The translations under genes were made by a program, and so were the position numbers. From Phycisphaerales bacterium UBA2396 (GTDB lineage Bacteria > Planctomycetota > Phycisphaerae > Phycisphaerales > UBA1924), in assembly GCA_002343325.1 (NCBI GenBank), contig DDSG01000059.1, positions 832 through 10,468 of the forward strand: a stretch of 9,637 bases of DNA, written 5' to 3'. Within the stretch, counting starts at the first letter, position 1, and each line of letters starts with the position of its first letter. The notes under the pieces are model-generated. The model ran no database searches. It was given only the letters and a program-made list of their open reading frames with translations, and had not been told where the DNA came from. This document shows positions 1-6,062 of the stretch, one piece after another.

Positions 1-1
1 C

Positions 2-18
2 GCGGGCAGGACGCCCGC
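2..18 (+). other. Small GC hairpin in the leader of the TPR lipoprotein gene
   Basis: A perfect 6-bp inverted repeat, GCGGGC (2-7) and GCCCGC (13-18), encloses a 5-nt loop. It ends 16 nt before the ATG at 35. No T-run follows, so it does not look like an intrinsic terminator. It could be the tail of an upstream gene outside the window, or a 5'-leader hairpin. Such short GC palindromes arise easily by chance at this base composition. Confidence 0.3.
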
Positions 19-34
19 ACACCGGAGACGATCA

Positions 35-724
35 ATGCGCAAGGCGACCGTGGCTCTCTCCCTCATGACTCTCGCCCTGCTCGCCGCAGCGGGGTGCAGC
101 GGCCAACGCAACCTCATGTCCGTCCGCGAAAACGCGGACTATTTCGCCGGGCAGGGCGACTACGAACGCTCCCTCTCCGAGTACCGCGAATACCTCCAGC
201 GACTCCCCGAGGATTACGAGGTCCGCTACCGCTTCGCCAACACCCTCCTGGCCAACGGCGACACCGGCGAGGCCCGCGAGCAGTACGCCCAGCTCGTCGA
301 CATCGTCCCCAACGACGACCGATTCATCGACGGCTACGCCCGCGCCCTGGAGCAGGGCGGCGAGACGCAGGACCTCGCCCGCTTCCTCAACCGCATGACC
401 ACCCAGCGCGGCGACGCCCGCGACTGGATCCGCCTGGGCAAGTCCATGCAGAAGAACGGCGACGTCGACGGCGCCAAGGCCGCCTTCGCCAGCGCCGCAC
501 GCGCCGACGGCGGACGCACCATCGCCCCCTGGGTCGCCCAGGCCGACCTCTTCGCCAGCGTCGGCGACGCCCGCGGCGAACGCGCCGCCATCGAACGCGC
601 TCTCTTCATCGAACCCCAGAACCCCGATCTCGTCTCCCGCTTCCGCGGCCTCGGCGGCATCCCCGGCCCAACCGCCGGCGTCCGCCCCGAAGAGTGGGTC
701 GACCCCACCCCCAAAAAGAAGTAA
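35..724 (+). CDS. TPR-repeat lipoprotein
   Basis: Predicted secreted lipoprotein of 229 aa that probably acts as a protein-protein interaction scaffold in the cell envelope. The N-terminus is a lipoprotein signal: R2-K3, a hydrophobic stretch (residues 6-19), then the lipobox LAAAGC with Cys21 as the lipidation site. The rest is mostly amphipathic helical pairs typical of tetratricopeptide repeats. I count about four to five units between residues 30 and 197, the clearest around 30-58, 62-94, 127-160 and 163-196, each with the usual small/large residue spacing and a Pro near the end (RLPED, IVPND, IEPQN). The tail is Pro-rich and ends in three lysines. The ATG is supported by GGAG at 24-27 with a 7-nt spacer. 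It lies 95 nt before the next gene and has no obvious link to it. Its partner cannot be read from the sequence. Lipoprotein and TPR calls are strong; the role is unknown. Confidence 0.85.
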   Translation: MRKATVALSLMTLALLAAAGCSGQRNLMSVRENADYFAGQGDYERSLSEYREYLQRLPEDYEVRYRFANTLLANGDTGEAREQYAQLVDIVPNDDRFIDGYARALEQGGETQDLARFLNRMTTQRGDARDWIRLGKSMQKNGDVDGAKAAFASAARADGGRTIAPWVAQADLFASVGDARGERAAIERALFIEPQNPDLVSRFRGLGGIPGPTAGVRPEEWVDPTPKKK

Positions 725-774
725 CCCCCACCCCCTCCACCCCGAGGGCACTTTCGATCCGAGAACATCTGGGG

Positions 775-803
775 TAGACAAGCCCGCAGCTTTGTTCTAC
801 GCT
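775..803 (+). promoter_or_regulatory. Candidate promoter of the sahR-ahcY operon
   Basis: TAGACA at 775-780 differs from the -35 consensus at one position. A 17-nt spacer leads to TACGCT at 798-803, which matches the -10 consensus at three of six positions. Transcription would start near 810, inside the inverted repeat at 802-825, so a bound repressor would block initiation. The -10 match is weak; an alternative -10 is TATACG at 813-818 inside the repeat. Motif reading only. Confidence 0.35.
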
Positions 804-825
804 TCATCCGGATATACGGATGAAG
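802..825. promoter_or_regulatory. Candidate SahR-type operator: perfect 9-bp inverted repeat
   Basis: The arms CTTCATCCG (802-810) and CGGATGAAG (817-825) are exact reverse complements around the 6-nt spacer GATATA. The repeat sits directly upstream of, and partly over, the start of an ArsR-family regulator. That position is expected for autoregulation, since dimeric winged-helix repressors bind inverted repeats. Its right arm contains the ATG at 820, so the DNA site and that start codon compete for the same bases. I saw no second copy before ahcY, the antiporter or metF, which fits one operator controlling the whole block. That SahR binds here is inference. Confidence 0.6.
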
Positions 826-1827
826 ACTCGGAACACCCCCACCACGATGGCCTCGGTCCTCGCCGTGCTCGGCGAGCCGGTGCGGCTGCGGCTGCTGCGG
901 CTGGTGGAGGCCCAGGAGTTGGCCGTCGGCGAGCTGGCCCGGGTGCTGCAGATGCCCCAGAGCACCGTGAGCCGGCACCTCAAGGTGCTGGCCGAGGCGG
1001 GCTTGGTCGGGCGTCGCAGCGAGGGGCCCGCGTCGTACTTCCGGCTGGTGCCCGATGAGCTGACCCCCGCCGTGCGCTCGGTCTGGGCGGCGGTGCGCGA
1101 TCAGGCCGCCGGCGAGAGAGAACTGGCCGAGGACCGCGAGCGTCTGGCCGCGGTGGTCGCCGAGCGGCGTTTGGACAGCCGCGAGTACTTCGGCAGGCTC
1201 GGCGCCGAGTGGACCGAGGTGCGTCGGCAGCTTTTCGGCACCGACTTCACCGCGCCCGCCCTGCTGTCGATGCTGCCCGCGGGGATGCGCATCGCCGATC
1301 TGGGCTGCGGGACGGGCGAGGTGGGCGAGGCGCTGGCGCCCGTCGCCGCCGAGCTCGTCATGGTCGACCAGAGCGACGCGATGCTGGACGCGGCCCGCGA
1401 GCGTCTCGCGGGCGTCGCCGACGCCTGCCCCGTGCGGTTCATCCGCAGCGAGCTCGAGTCGCTGCCCATCGAGCCCGAATCGCTCGACGCGGCGGTCCTC
1501 TCGCTCGCGCTGCACCACGTCGAGGACATCGGCGCGGCGATCGGCGCGGCGGCCCGCTGCCTTCGTGAAGGGGGCGTGCTTCTCGTGATCGACATGGTCG
1601 CCCACGACCGCGACGAGTACCGCCGCCTCATGGGGCACAAGCATCTGGGCTTCTCGCCCGAGACGATCACCAGCGAACTGTCACGGGCCGGGCTGAGCCC
1701 CGCGTACCGCGAACTGCCCCGCAGGACCGACGCGAAAGGCCCCGGCCTCTTCGTCGCCTCGGGGCGAAAGGACCGGCCCACGGGGTCGGGCATGAATCAA
1801 GTCAGGAGCGTTTCCAAAGGAGTCTGA
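820..1827 (+). CDS. sahR: SahR-like ArsR-family regulator with C-terminal SAM-methyltransferase-fold domain
   Basis: Two-domain protein of 335 aa. Residues about 11-77 form an ArsR winged helix: LGEPVRLRLLRLVE, then a recognition-helix region around QSTVSRHLKVLAEAGLV and a wing ending ASYFRL. Residues about 150-260 form a class I methyltransferase fold with motif I DLGCGTGEVG (160-169), an acidic residue closing strand 2 (D183), and the later LALHHVED segment. In Proteobacteria SahR has this architecture; it represses SAM-cycle genes and is released by S-adenosylhomocysteine. The same job is inferred here because ahcY follows after 3 nt and metF lies further downstream. Motif I is intact, so ligand binding is plausible; true methylation activity cannot be excluded. 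Start choice is uncertain. ATG 820 lies inside the inverted repeat and lacks a Shine-Dalgarno. ATG 847 (M10) sits immediately before the HTH domain and would avoid the overlap. Codons are richer in CTG, GCG and CGG than in the flanking genes. Confidence 0.8.
   Translation: MKTRNTPTTMASVLAVLGEPVRLRLLRLVEAQELAVGELARVLQMPQSTVSRHLKVLAEAGLVGRRSEGPASYFRLVPDELTPAVRSVWAAVRDQAAGERELAEDRERLAAVVAERRLDSREYFGRLGAEWTEVRRQLFGTDFTAPALLSMLPAGMRIADLGCGTGEVGEALAPVAAELVMVDQSDAMLDAARERLAGVADACPVRFIRSELESLPIEPESLDAAVLSLALHHVEDIGAAIGAAARCLREGGVLLVIDMVAHDRDEYRRLMGHKHLGFSPETITSELSRAGLSPAYRELPRRTDAKGPGLFVASGRKDRPTGSGMNQVRSVSKGV
1816..1822 (+). promoter_or_regulatory. Strong ribosome binding site of ahcY
   Basis: AAAGGAG lies inside the last codons of the regulator gene, with an 8-nt spacer to the ATG at 1831. 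It is the best Shine-Dalgarno match at ideal spacing in the window. It fixes the ahcY start and suggests that ahcY is translated much more strongly than the regulator, whose own start has no such site. Confidence 0.75.
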
Positions 1828-1830
1828 GCA

Positions 1831-3375
1831 ATGGCAGTCGGCACGATGAAAGCAAAGAAGCAGTCGAACAAGGCACGCGTTCTGGTCGAGGGCGATTTCA
1901 AGGTCGCCGATCTGTCACAGGCCGAACTGGGCCGCAAGGAGATCCGCCTGGCCGAGCACGAGATGCCCGGTCTCATGGCCCTCCGCGAGCGGTACAAGGG
2001 GAAGAAGCCCCTCGCCGGCGCGCGGATCAGCGGCTCGCTGCACATGACGGTGCAGACCGCCGTGCTGATCGAGACGCTGGTTGATCTGGGCGCGGAAGTG
2101 CGCTGGGCGTCGTGCAACATCTTCAGCACGCAGGACCACGCCGCCGCCGCCGTCGCCGTCGGGCCCGACGGGACCCCCGAAGAGCCCATCGGCACCCCCG
2201 TCTTCGCCTGGAAGGGCGAGACGCTCGAAGAGTATTGGTGGTGCACCGAGCAGATCTTCAAGTTCACCGACAGCAAGGGCAACATCGTCGGCCCGAACCT
2301 GCTGCTCGATGACGGCGGCGACGCCACGCTCCTGGTCCACAAGGGCGCCGAGTTCGAGAAGGCCGGGAAGGTCCCCTCGTTCAACGCGAAGAACGACCCC
2401 GAGGAGTGGGGCGTGATCCTCGAAGTCCTGCGCAAGAGCCTCAAGACCGCCCCGGGCTACTGGTCGAAGATCATCAAGAACATCAAGGGCGTCAGCGAGG
2501 AAACCACGACGGGCGTGCACCGCCTGTACGACATGGCCAAGAAGGGCCAGCTCGCCTTCCCCGCGATCAACGTCAACGACAGCGCGACCAAGAGCAAGTT
2601 CGACAACCTCTACGGCTGCCGCCACTCGCTGGTGGACGGTCTCAACCGCGCTACCGACGTCATGCTCTCGGGCAAGGTCGCGGTGGTGCTGGGCTACGGG
2701 GACGTGGGCAAGGGGTGCTGCCAGGCGCTCCGCGGGCAGGGCTGCCGCGTGATCGTGACCGAGATCGACCCGATCAACGCCCTGCAGGCGGCGATGGAGG
2801 GTTACCAGGTCGCGACGCTCGAGGACGCGCTGGAGTCGGCGGACATCTTCATCACCGCGACGGGCAACAAGAACGTGATCACCGTCGAGCAGATGCGCCG
2901 CATGAAGGACAAGGCGATCGTCGCCAACATCGGGCACTTCGACAACGAGATCGACATGGCCGGGCTCTACGCCGCCGTCAAGGCCGGTGCCGTCGCCAAG
3001 GTCAACATCAAGGCCCAGTACGACGAGTTCGTCTTCAAGAAGAGCGGGCGCAGCATCCTCGTCCTGGCCGAAGGCCGACTCATGAACCTCGGCTGCGCCA
3101 CCGGGCACCCCTCCTTCGTCATGTCCTCCTCCTTCACCAACCAGACCATCGCCCAGCTCGATCTGTGGCTCAACGCCTGCAACAAGCCCACCCTCAGCGG
3201 GATCAAGTACCAGTCCGGGCAGGTCTACACGCTTCCCAAGAAGCTCGATGAAGAGGTCGCCAGGCTCCACCTCGAGAAGCTCGGCGTCCGGCTCACCCGC
3301 CTCAGCAAGGACCAGGCCGACTATCTGGGCGTCTCGCCCGAAGGCCCCTACAAGCCCGACCACTACCGCTACTGA
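1831..3375 (+). CDS. ahcY: S-adenosylhomocysteine hydrolase (adenosylhomocysteinase)
   Basis: NAD-dependent cytosolic enzyme that reversibly splits S-adenosylhomocysteine into adenosine and homocysteine, relieving product inhibition of methyltransferases. At 514 aa it is longer than the 432-aa human enzyme. It has the inserted segment seen in many bacterial long forms (roughly residues 180-225) plus a lysine-rich N-terminal extension of about 20 residues. Family hallmarks are all present: GSLHMT with His71; LLDDGGDAT (158-166); SEETTTGV (222-229); NVNDSATKSKFDN (247-259) with the active-site Lys254 and Asp258; the NAD-binding loop GYGDVGKG (288-295); ANIGHFDNE (365-373); and the C-terminal KPDHYRY, which contributes Lys508 and Tyr512 to NAD binding in the partner subunit of the tetramer. 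No key residue is missing. It starts 3 nt after the regulator stop, so the two are almost certainly co-transcribed. A second in-frame ATG (M6, 1846) exists but is worse placed for the Shine-Dalgarno. Confidence 0.97.
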   Translation: MAVGTMKAKKQSNKARVLVEGDFKVADLSQAELGRKEIRLAEHEMPGLMALRERYKGKKPLAGARISGSLHMTVQTAVLIETLVDLGAEVRWASCNIFSTQDHAAAAVAVGPDGTPEEPIGTPVFAWKGETLEEYWWCTEQIFKFTDSKGNIVGPNLLLDDGGDATLLVHKGAEFEKAGKVPSFNAKNDPEEWGVILEVLRKSLKTAPGYWSKIIKNIKGVSEETTTGVHRLYDMAKKGQLAFPAINVNDSATKSKFDNLYGCRHSLVDGLNRATDVMLSGKVAVVLGYGDVGKGCCQALRGQGCRVIVTEIDPINALQAAMEGYQVATLEDALESADIFITATGNKNVITVEQMRRMKDKAIVANIGHFDNEIDMAGLYAAVKAGAVAKVNIKAQYDEFVFKKSGRSILVLAEGRLMNLGCATGHPSFVMSSSFTNQTIAQLDLWLNACNKPTLSGIKYQSGQVYTLPKKLDEEVARLHLEKLGVRLTRLSKDQADYLGVSPEGPYKPDHYRY

Positions 3376-3396
3376 TCCCTCTCCGACGTGATACCC

Positions 3397-3426
3397 TCGG
3401 CTGCCGACCGAAAGGCCGACAGCCGA
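3397..3426 (+). other. Intercistronic hairpin with GAAA tetraloop between ahcY and the antiporter
   Basis: TCGGCTG (3397-3403) pairs perfectly with CAGCCGA (3420-3426). Inside, a C/A mismatch is followed by C-G and G-C pairs, an A/C mismatch and two C-G pairs, closing on a GAAA (GNRA-type) loop at 3410-3413. Only three T residues follow before TCTCATT, so it is a weak candidate for an intrinsic terminator. It could act as a partial terminator, lowering expression of the downstream genes relative to ahcY, or as an mRNA-stabilising or processing element. Confidence 0.5.
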
Positions 3427-3456
3427 TTTCTCATTCCCACGTCCGAAAGGAGCGGC

Positions 3457-4704
3457 ATGCTCAAGGTCCTCATCTACTCCGGGCTCCTCATCGCGGGGCT
3501 CGTGCTCTCGCAGTTCCTGCCCTCCTTCACGGGCGACCTGCAGCCGACCGTCGCCAAGGGCATCAGCCTGGCGACCATGGTCTGCCTCTCCTTCATCATG
3601 ATCCATGTCGGCAACGAGTTCGACATCGACAAGAAGAACCTGCGCCAGTACGGGTGGGACTACGTCGTCGCCGCCACCGCCGCCGCCTTCCCCTGGATCT
3701 TCTGCGCCCTCTACTTCGTGTTCGTGCTCCTCCCCGCAGGCAGCGGGTCGGACATCCACGCCTGGAAGGAATCCCTGCTCGCCTCGCGCTTCGCCGCGCC
3801 GACCTCCGCGGGCGTCCTGTTCAGCATGCTCGCCGCCGCCGGGCTCGCCGCCACCTGGGTCTTCCGCAAGGCCCGCATCCTGGCGATCTTCGACGACCTG
3901 GACACCGTCCTGCTCATGATCCCGCTCAAGATGATGATGGTCGGCGCCAAGTGGCAGCTCGGGGTCATCGTCGCGATCATGGCGGTGCAGCTCGGCTTTG
4001 CCTGGTCACTCCTCCACAAGCTCGCCCTGCCCATGACCTGGAAGTGGGTCATGGCCTACTCGGTCATCATCGTCGCTATCAGCGAATCGATCTACGTCGG
4101 CAGCAAGGCGATCGACGCCACCGTCCCCATCCACATCGAGGTCCTCCTCCCCGCCTTCGTGCTCGGGTGCATCATCCGCCAGCCCTCGCACCACGGCTCG
4201 GGCGGGCACGACGGGCACCACGCCCTGCCGCCTTCCGAGGAACGGGCCTCGACGACCATCTCGGCGCTGTTCATGGTGCTGGTGGGCCTGTCGATGCCCG
4301 CCGTCCTCGGCACCGCCGCCGGCAAGGCCCCCGCCGAAGCCCCCACCAAGATCGCCGGCTACCTCGCCGCCAACACCCCGGAGATGTCGTGGGGCGTGAT
4401 CATCATGCACACCCTCATCCTCACGGTGATCTCGAACATCGGGAAGATGTTCCCCGCCTTCTGCTACCGCAAGGAGGCCTCCCTCCGCGAACGCCTGGCC
4501 GTCTCGATCGGCATGTGGCCCCGCGGCGAGGTCGGCGCGGGCGTTCTCGTCCTGAGCCTCAGCTACGGCATCGGCGGACCCATCGTCACCATCGCCATGA
4601 TGAGCCTCGCCCTCAACCTCGTTCTCACCGGCGTCTTCATCCTCTGGATCAAGAAGCTCATCGCACCCGTTTACGCCCTCGGAGGCTCTCGTGCATCTGC
4701 GTGA
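3457..4704 (+). CDS. CPA2-type cation/proton antiporter (Kef/NapA-like)
   Basis: Inner-membrane protein of 415 aa with about 11-13 hydrophobic segments, predicted to exchange Na+ or K+ for H+. Family signatures are visible. FDDLDTVLL (145-153) carries the acidic pair that binds the ion in electrogenic CPA antiporters. RFAAPTSAGVLF (111-122) resembles the upstream unwound-helix region. WPRGEVGAGVLVL (354-366) matches the conserved Pro-Arg-Gly-Glu stretch of late CPA2 helices. A His-rich loop (HHGSGGHDGHH, 245-255) splits the two halves and could sense or bind metal or pH. There is no C-terminal TrkA-N/RCK domain, unlike full-length KefB/KefC. I prefer the ATG at 3457: AAAGGAG lies at 3446-3452 with a short 4-nt spacer, and translation from there begins straight in the first membrane helix. 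The GTG at 3388 would add 23 charged residues encoded across the hairpin. The 3' end overlaps metF by 14 nt. Exact ion and physiological role are unknown. Confidence 0.82.
   Translation: MLKVLIYSGLLIAGLVLSQFLPSFTGDLQPTVAKGISLATMVCLSFIMIHVGNEFDIDKKNLRQYGWDYVVAATAAAFPWIFCALYFVFVLLPAGSGSDIHAWKESLLASRFAAPTSAGVLFSMLAAAGLAATWVFRKARILAIFDDLDTVLLMIPLKMMMVGAKWQLGVIVAIMAVQLGFAWSLLHKLALPMTWKWVMAYSVIIVAISESIYVGSKAIDATVPIHIEVLLPAFVLGCIIRQPSHHGSGGHDGHHALPPSEERASTTISALFMVLVGLSMPAVLGTAAGKAPAEAPTKIAGYLAANTPEMSWGVIIMHTLILTVISNIGKMFPAFCYRKEASLRERLAVSIGMWPRGEVGAGVLVLSLSYGIGGPIVTIAMMSLALNLVLTGVFILWIKKLIAPVYALGGSRASA
4681..4685 (+). promoter_or_regulatory. Ribosome binding site deciding the GTG start of metF
   Basis: GGAGG inside the last codons of the antiporter gene, 5 nt before the GTG at 4691. 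With the 14-nt gene overlap it indicates translational coupling of metF to the antiporter. Confidence 0.65.
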
Positions 4705-5608
4705 GTACTTTCAGGCCAGACGCACCACCTTCTCCTTCGAGTTCTTCCCGCCACGCTCCGCGTCGGCGTCGGCGGACCTCTTCGAGCACATCCGCGAGTT
4801 CGAGAAGCTCAAGCCCACCTTTGTGAGCGTGACGTACGGCGCGGGCGGCTCCACGCGCCAGATCACCCACGAGCTGGTCGTCCGCCTCAGCACCTCCACC
4901 ACGCTCGACCCGATGCCCCACCTGACCTGCGTCGGGCACACCGCGGCCGAGATCGACGAAATCCTCCACCGCTACGCCGCCGCGGGCATCAACAAGATCC
5001 TCGCCCTCCGTGGGGACCGCCCCAAGGACTGGACAGGCTCCGACGAGGGGCTCTTCCGAGACTTCAAGCACGCCGCCGATCTTGTCGCCGCCATCCGCAG
5101 GTTCAACGAGTCGGGCAAGCACCCCGACCGCCGGGGCTTTACCATCGGCGTCGCGGGCTTCCCCGAAGGGCACCCCGACACCCCCAACCGCATGCTCGAG
5201 CTCGACCGCCTCAAGGCCAAGGTCGAGGCCGGCGCGGACTTCATCATCACCCAGCTCTTCTTCGACAACCGCGACTTCTACGACTTCCGCGACCGCTGCG
5301 AGCTCGCCGGCGTCCGCGTCCCGATCATCGCCGGCGTCATGCCCATCACCAGCATCACCGGGATGCGCAAAATGGCCGACCTCGCGCTGGGCGCCCGCTT
5401 CCCCGCTCCCCTGATCCGCGCCGTCAATCGCGCCGGAGCCAGCGACGACGCCGTCCGCCGCGTCGGGGTCCACTGGGCCACCGAGCAATGCCGAGATCTC
5501 CTCGACCACCGCGTCGCGGGCATCCACCTCTACACGCTCAACAAGAGCACCGCCACGCGCGAGATCTACGCCACGCTCGGCGTGCAGGATTCTCTCGGTC
5601 TCCTCTGA
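4691..5608 (+). CDS. metF: 5,10-methylenetetrahydrofolate reductase
   Basis: Cytosolic FAD enzyme that reduces 5,10-methylene-THF to 5-methyl-THF, the methyl donor for remaking methionine from homocysteine. At 305 aa it matches the bacterial catalytic-domain form (E. coli MetF is 296 aa), without the regulatory domain of eukaryotic enzymes. Landmarks in order: TFSFEFFPPR with Glu17, equivalent to catalytic Glu28 of E. coli; VSVTYGAGGSTR (45-56); HLTCVGHT (77-84); ILALRGDRP with Asp109 (folate-binding Asp120 in E. coli); IGVAGFPEGHP (152-162); DFIITQLFFDN (183-193), whose Gln188 contacts folate; and IIAGVMPITS (212-221). The start is a GTG with a good Shine-Dalgarno, and begins MHLREYF, as expected for the family. 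It closes the SAM-cycle block: AhcY releases homocysteine and MetF supplies its methyl group. No methionine synthase gene lies in the window. It ends 10 nt from a convergent gene with no room for a separate terminator. Confidence 0.95.
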   Translation: MHLREYFQARRTTFSFEFFPPRSASASADLFEHIREFEKLKPTFVSVTYGAGGSTRQITHELVVRLSTSTTLDPMPHLTCVGHTAAEIDEILHRYAAAGINKILALRGDRPKDWTGSDEGLFRDFKHAADLVAAIRRFNESGKHPDRRGFTIGVAGFPEGHPDTPNRMLELDRLKAKVEAGADFIITQLFFDNRDFYDFRDRCELAGVRVPIIAGVMPITSITGMRKMADLALGARFPAPLIRAVNRAGASDDAVRRVGVHWATEQCRDLLDHRVAGIHLYTLNKSTATREIYATLGVQDSLGLL

Positions 5609-5618
5609 TCCGGCCCGC

Positions 5619-5975
5619 TCAGAAATCCAGCAGGTCTTTCAGCCAGCTCTTCTTCCGCGGCTCCTTGTACGTGTACCCGTACTTCGAGTCGTCCTTGTCC
5701 TTGTGCCACCCCGGCGGCGGATGCCCGTGCGAATGCCCCTGCGGATGATGCTGAGGCGGCGGCGCCGCGTTCGGCCCGGGGTAGTACGCCGCTCGACCGC
5801 GCGAACGTTCGTCGTCGTCATCCCGATCATCACCCCGCGACGTGCTGCGGTCGATAATTTTGTCCAGTTCATTGCGATCAAGCCACACGCCGCGGCACTT
5901 CGGGCAGAAGTCGATCTCCACGCCCTCGCGGCTCGAAACCGACAGATCGACCGACACGCACACAGGACACTTCAT
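5619..5975 (-). CDS. Small TFIIB-type zinc-ribbon protein
   Basis: Protein of 118 aa. The N-terminus is a zf-TFIIB zinc ribbon: KCPVC (Cys3, Cys6) and FCPKCRGVWLDRNELDKII (Cys24, Cys27, 23-41), the standard pattern for these small bacterial proteins of unknown function. After the ribbon comes an acidic/arginine stretch (43-60), a Pro/His-rich segment (HHPQGHSHGHPPPGWH, 76-91) that could bind metal, and a basic-amphipathic end (KKSWLKDLLDF). The start at 5975 was chosen over an upstream ATG at 6047 because the Cys motif begins at residue 3 and a purine-rich site AGGAGAGG lies 5 nt upstream on the - strand. It is convergent with metF (10-nt gap) and follows the amidohydrolase gene on the same strand after 87 nt, so the two may be co-transcribed. 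Zinc binding is inferred; function is unknown. Confidence 0.83.
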   Translation of the reverse strand: MKCPVCVSVDLSVSSREGVEIDFCPKCRGVWLDRNELDKIIDRSTSRGDDRDDDDERSRGRAAYYPGPNAAPPPQHHPQGHSHGHPPPGWHKDKDDSKYGYTYKEPRKKSWLKDLLDF

Positions 5976-6062
5976 GATCGCCTCTCCTCTTATTGATCGC
6001 GCACCGTGATCATTGTTCGCACGCCAAAGGCTCGCGGAACTCGTCAACGCACGCCGAGATCC

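Noticed and set aside
334..1644. 436-codon - strand frame across the TPR gene and the regulator
   Set aside because: It crosses the operator region and two convincing + strand genes, has Arg/His/Gln-rich composition, and shows no recognisable domain.
1780..1830. Possible SAH riboswitch before ahcY
   Set aside because: Only 3 nt separate the two genes, and no pseudoknot-like arrangement was seen. Regulation by the upstream repressor explains the context better.
3388..3456. Upstream GTG start adding 23 residues to the antiporter
   Set aside because: It has no Shine-Dalgarno, the added residues are charged and non-membrane, and the coding would run through the hairpin. The ATG at 3457 has AAAGGAG and begins the first helix.
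1915..3759. Long open frame (614 codons) on the - strand across ahcY
   Set aside because: It lies antisense to a gene with every ahcY motif. Its translation is Gly/Val/Asp/Leu-rich low-complexity, as expected from reading GC-rich codons backwards.
5976..6047. Upstream ATG at 6047 for the zinc-ribbon gene
   Set aside because: It would add 24 residues before the Cys motif, while the ATG at 5975 has a purine-rich ribosome site and gives the usual family start.
6018..6055. Direct repeat CGCACGCC at 6018-6025 and 6048-6055, 30 bp apart
   Set aside because: Eight-base GC-rich repeats are common by chance at this composition, and there is no third copy or extended similarity.
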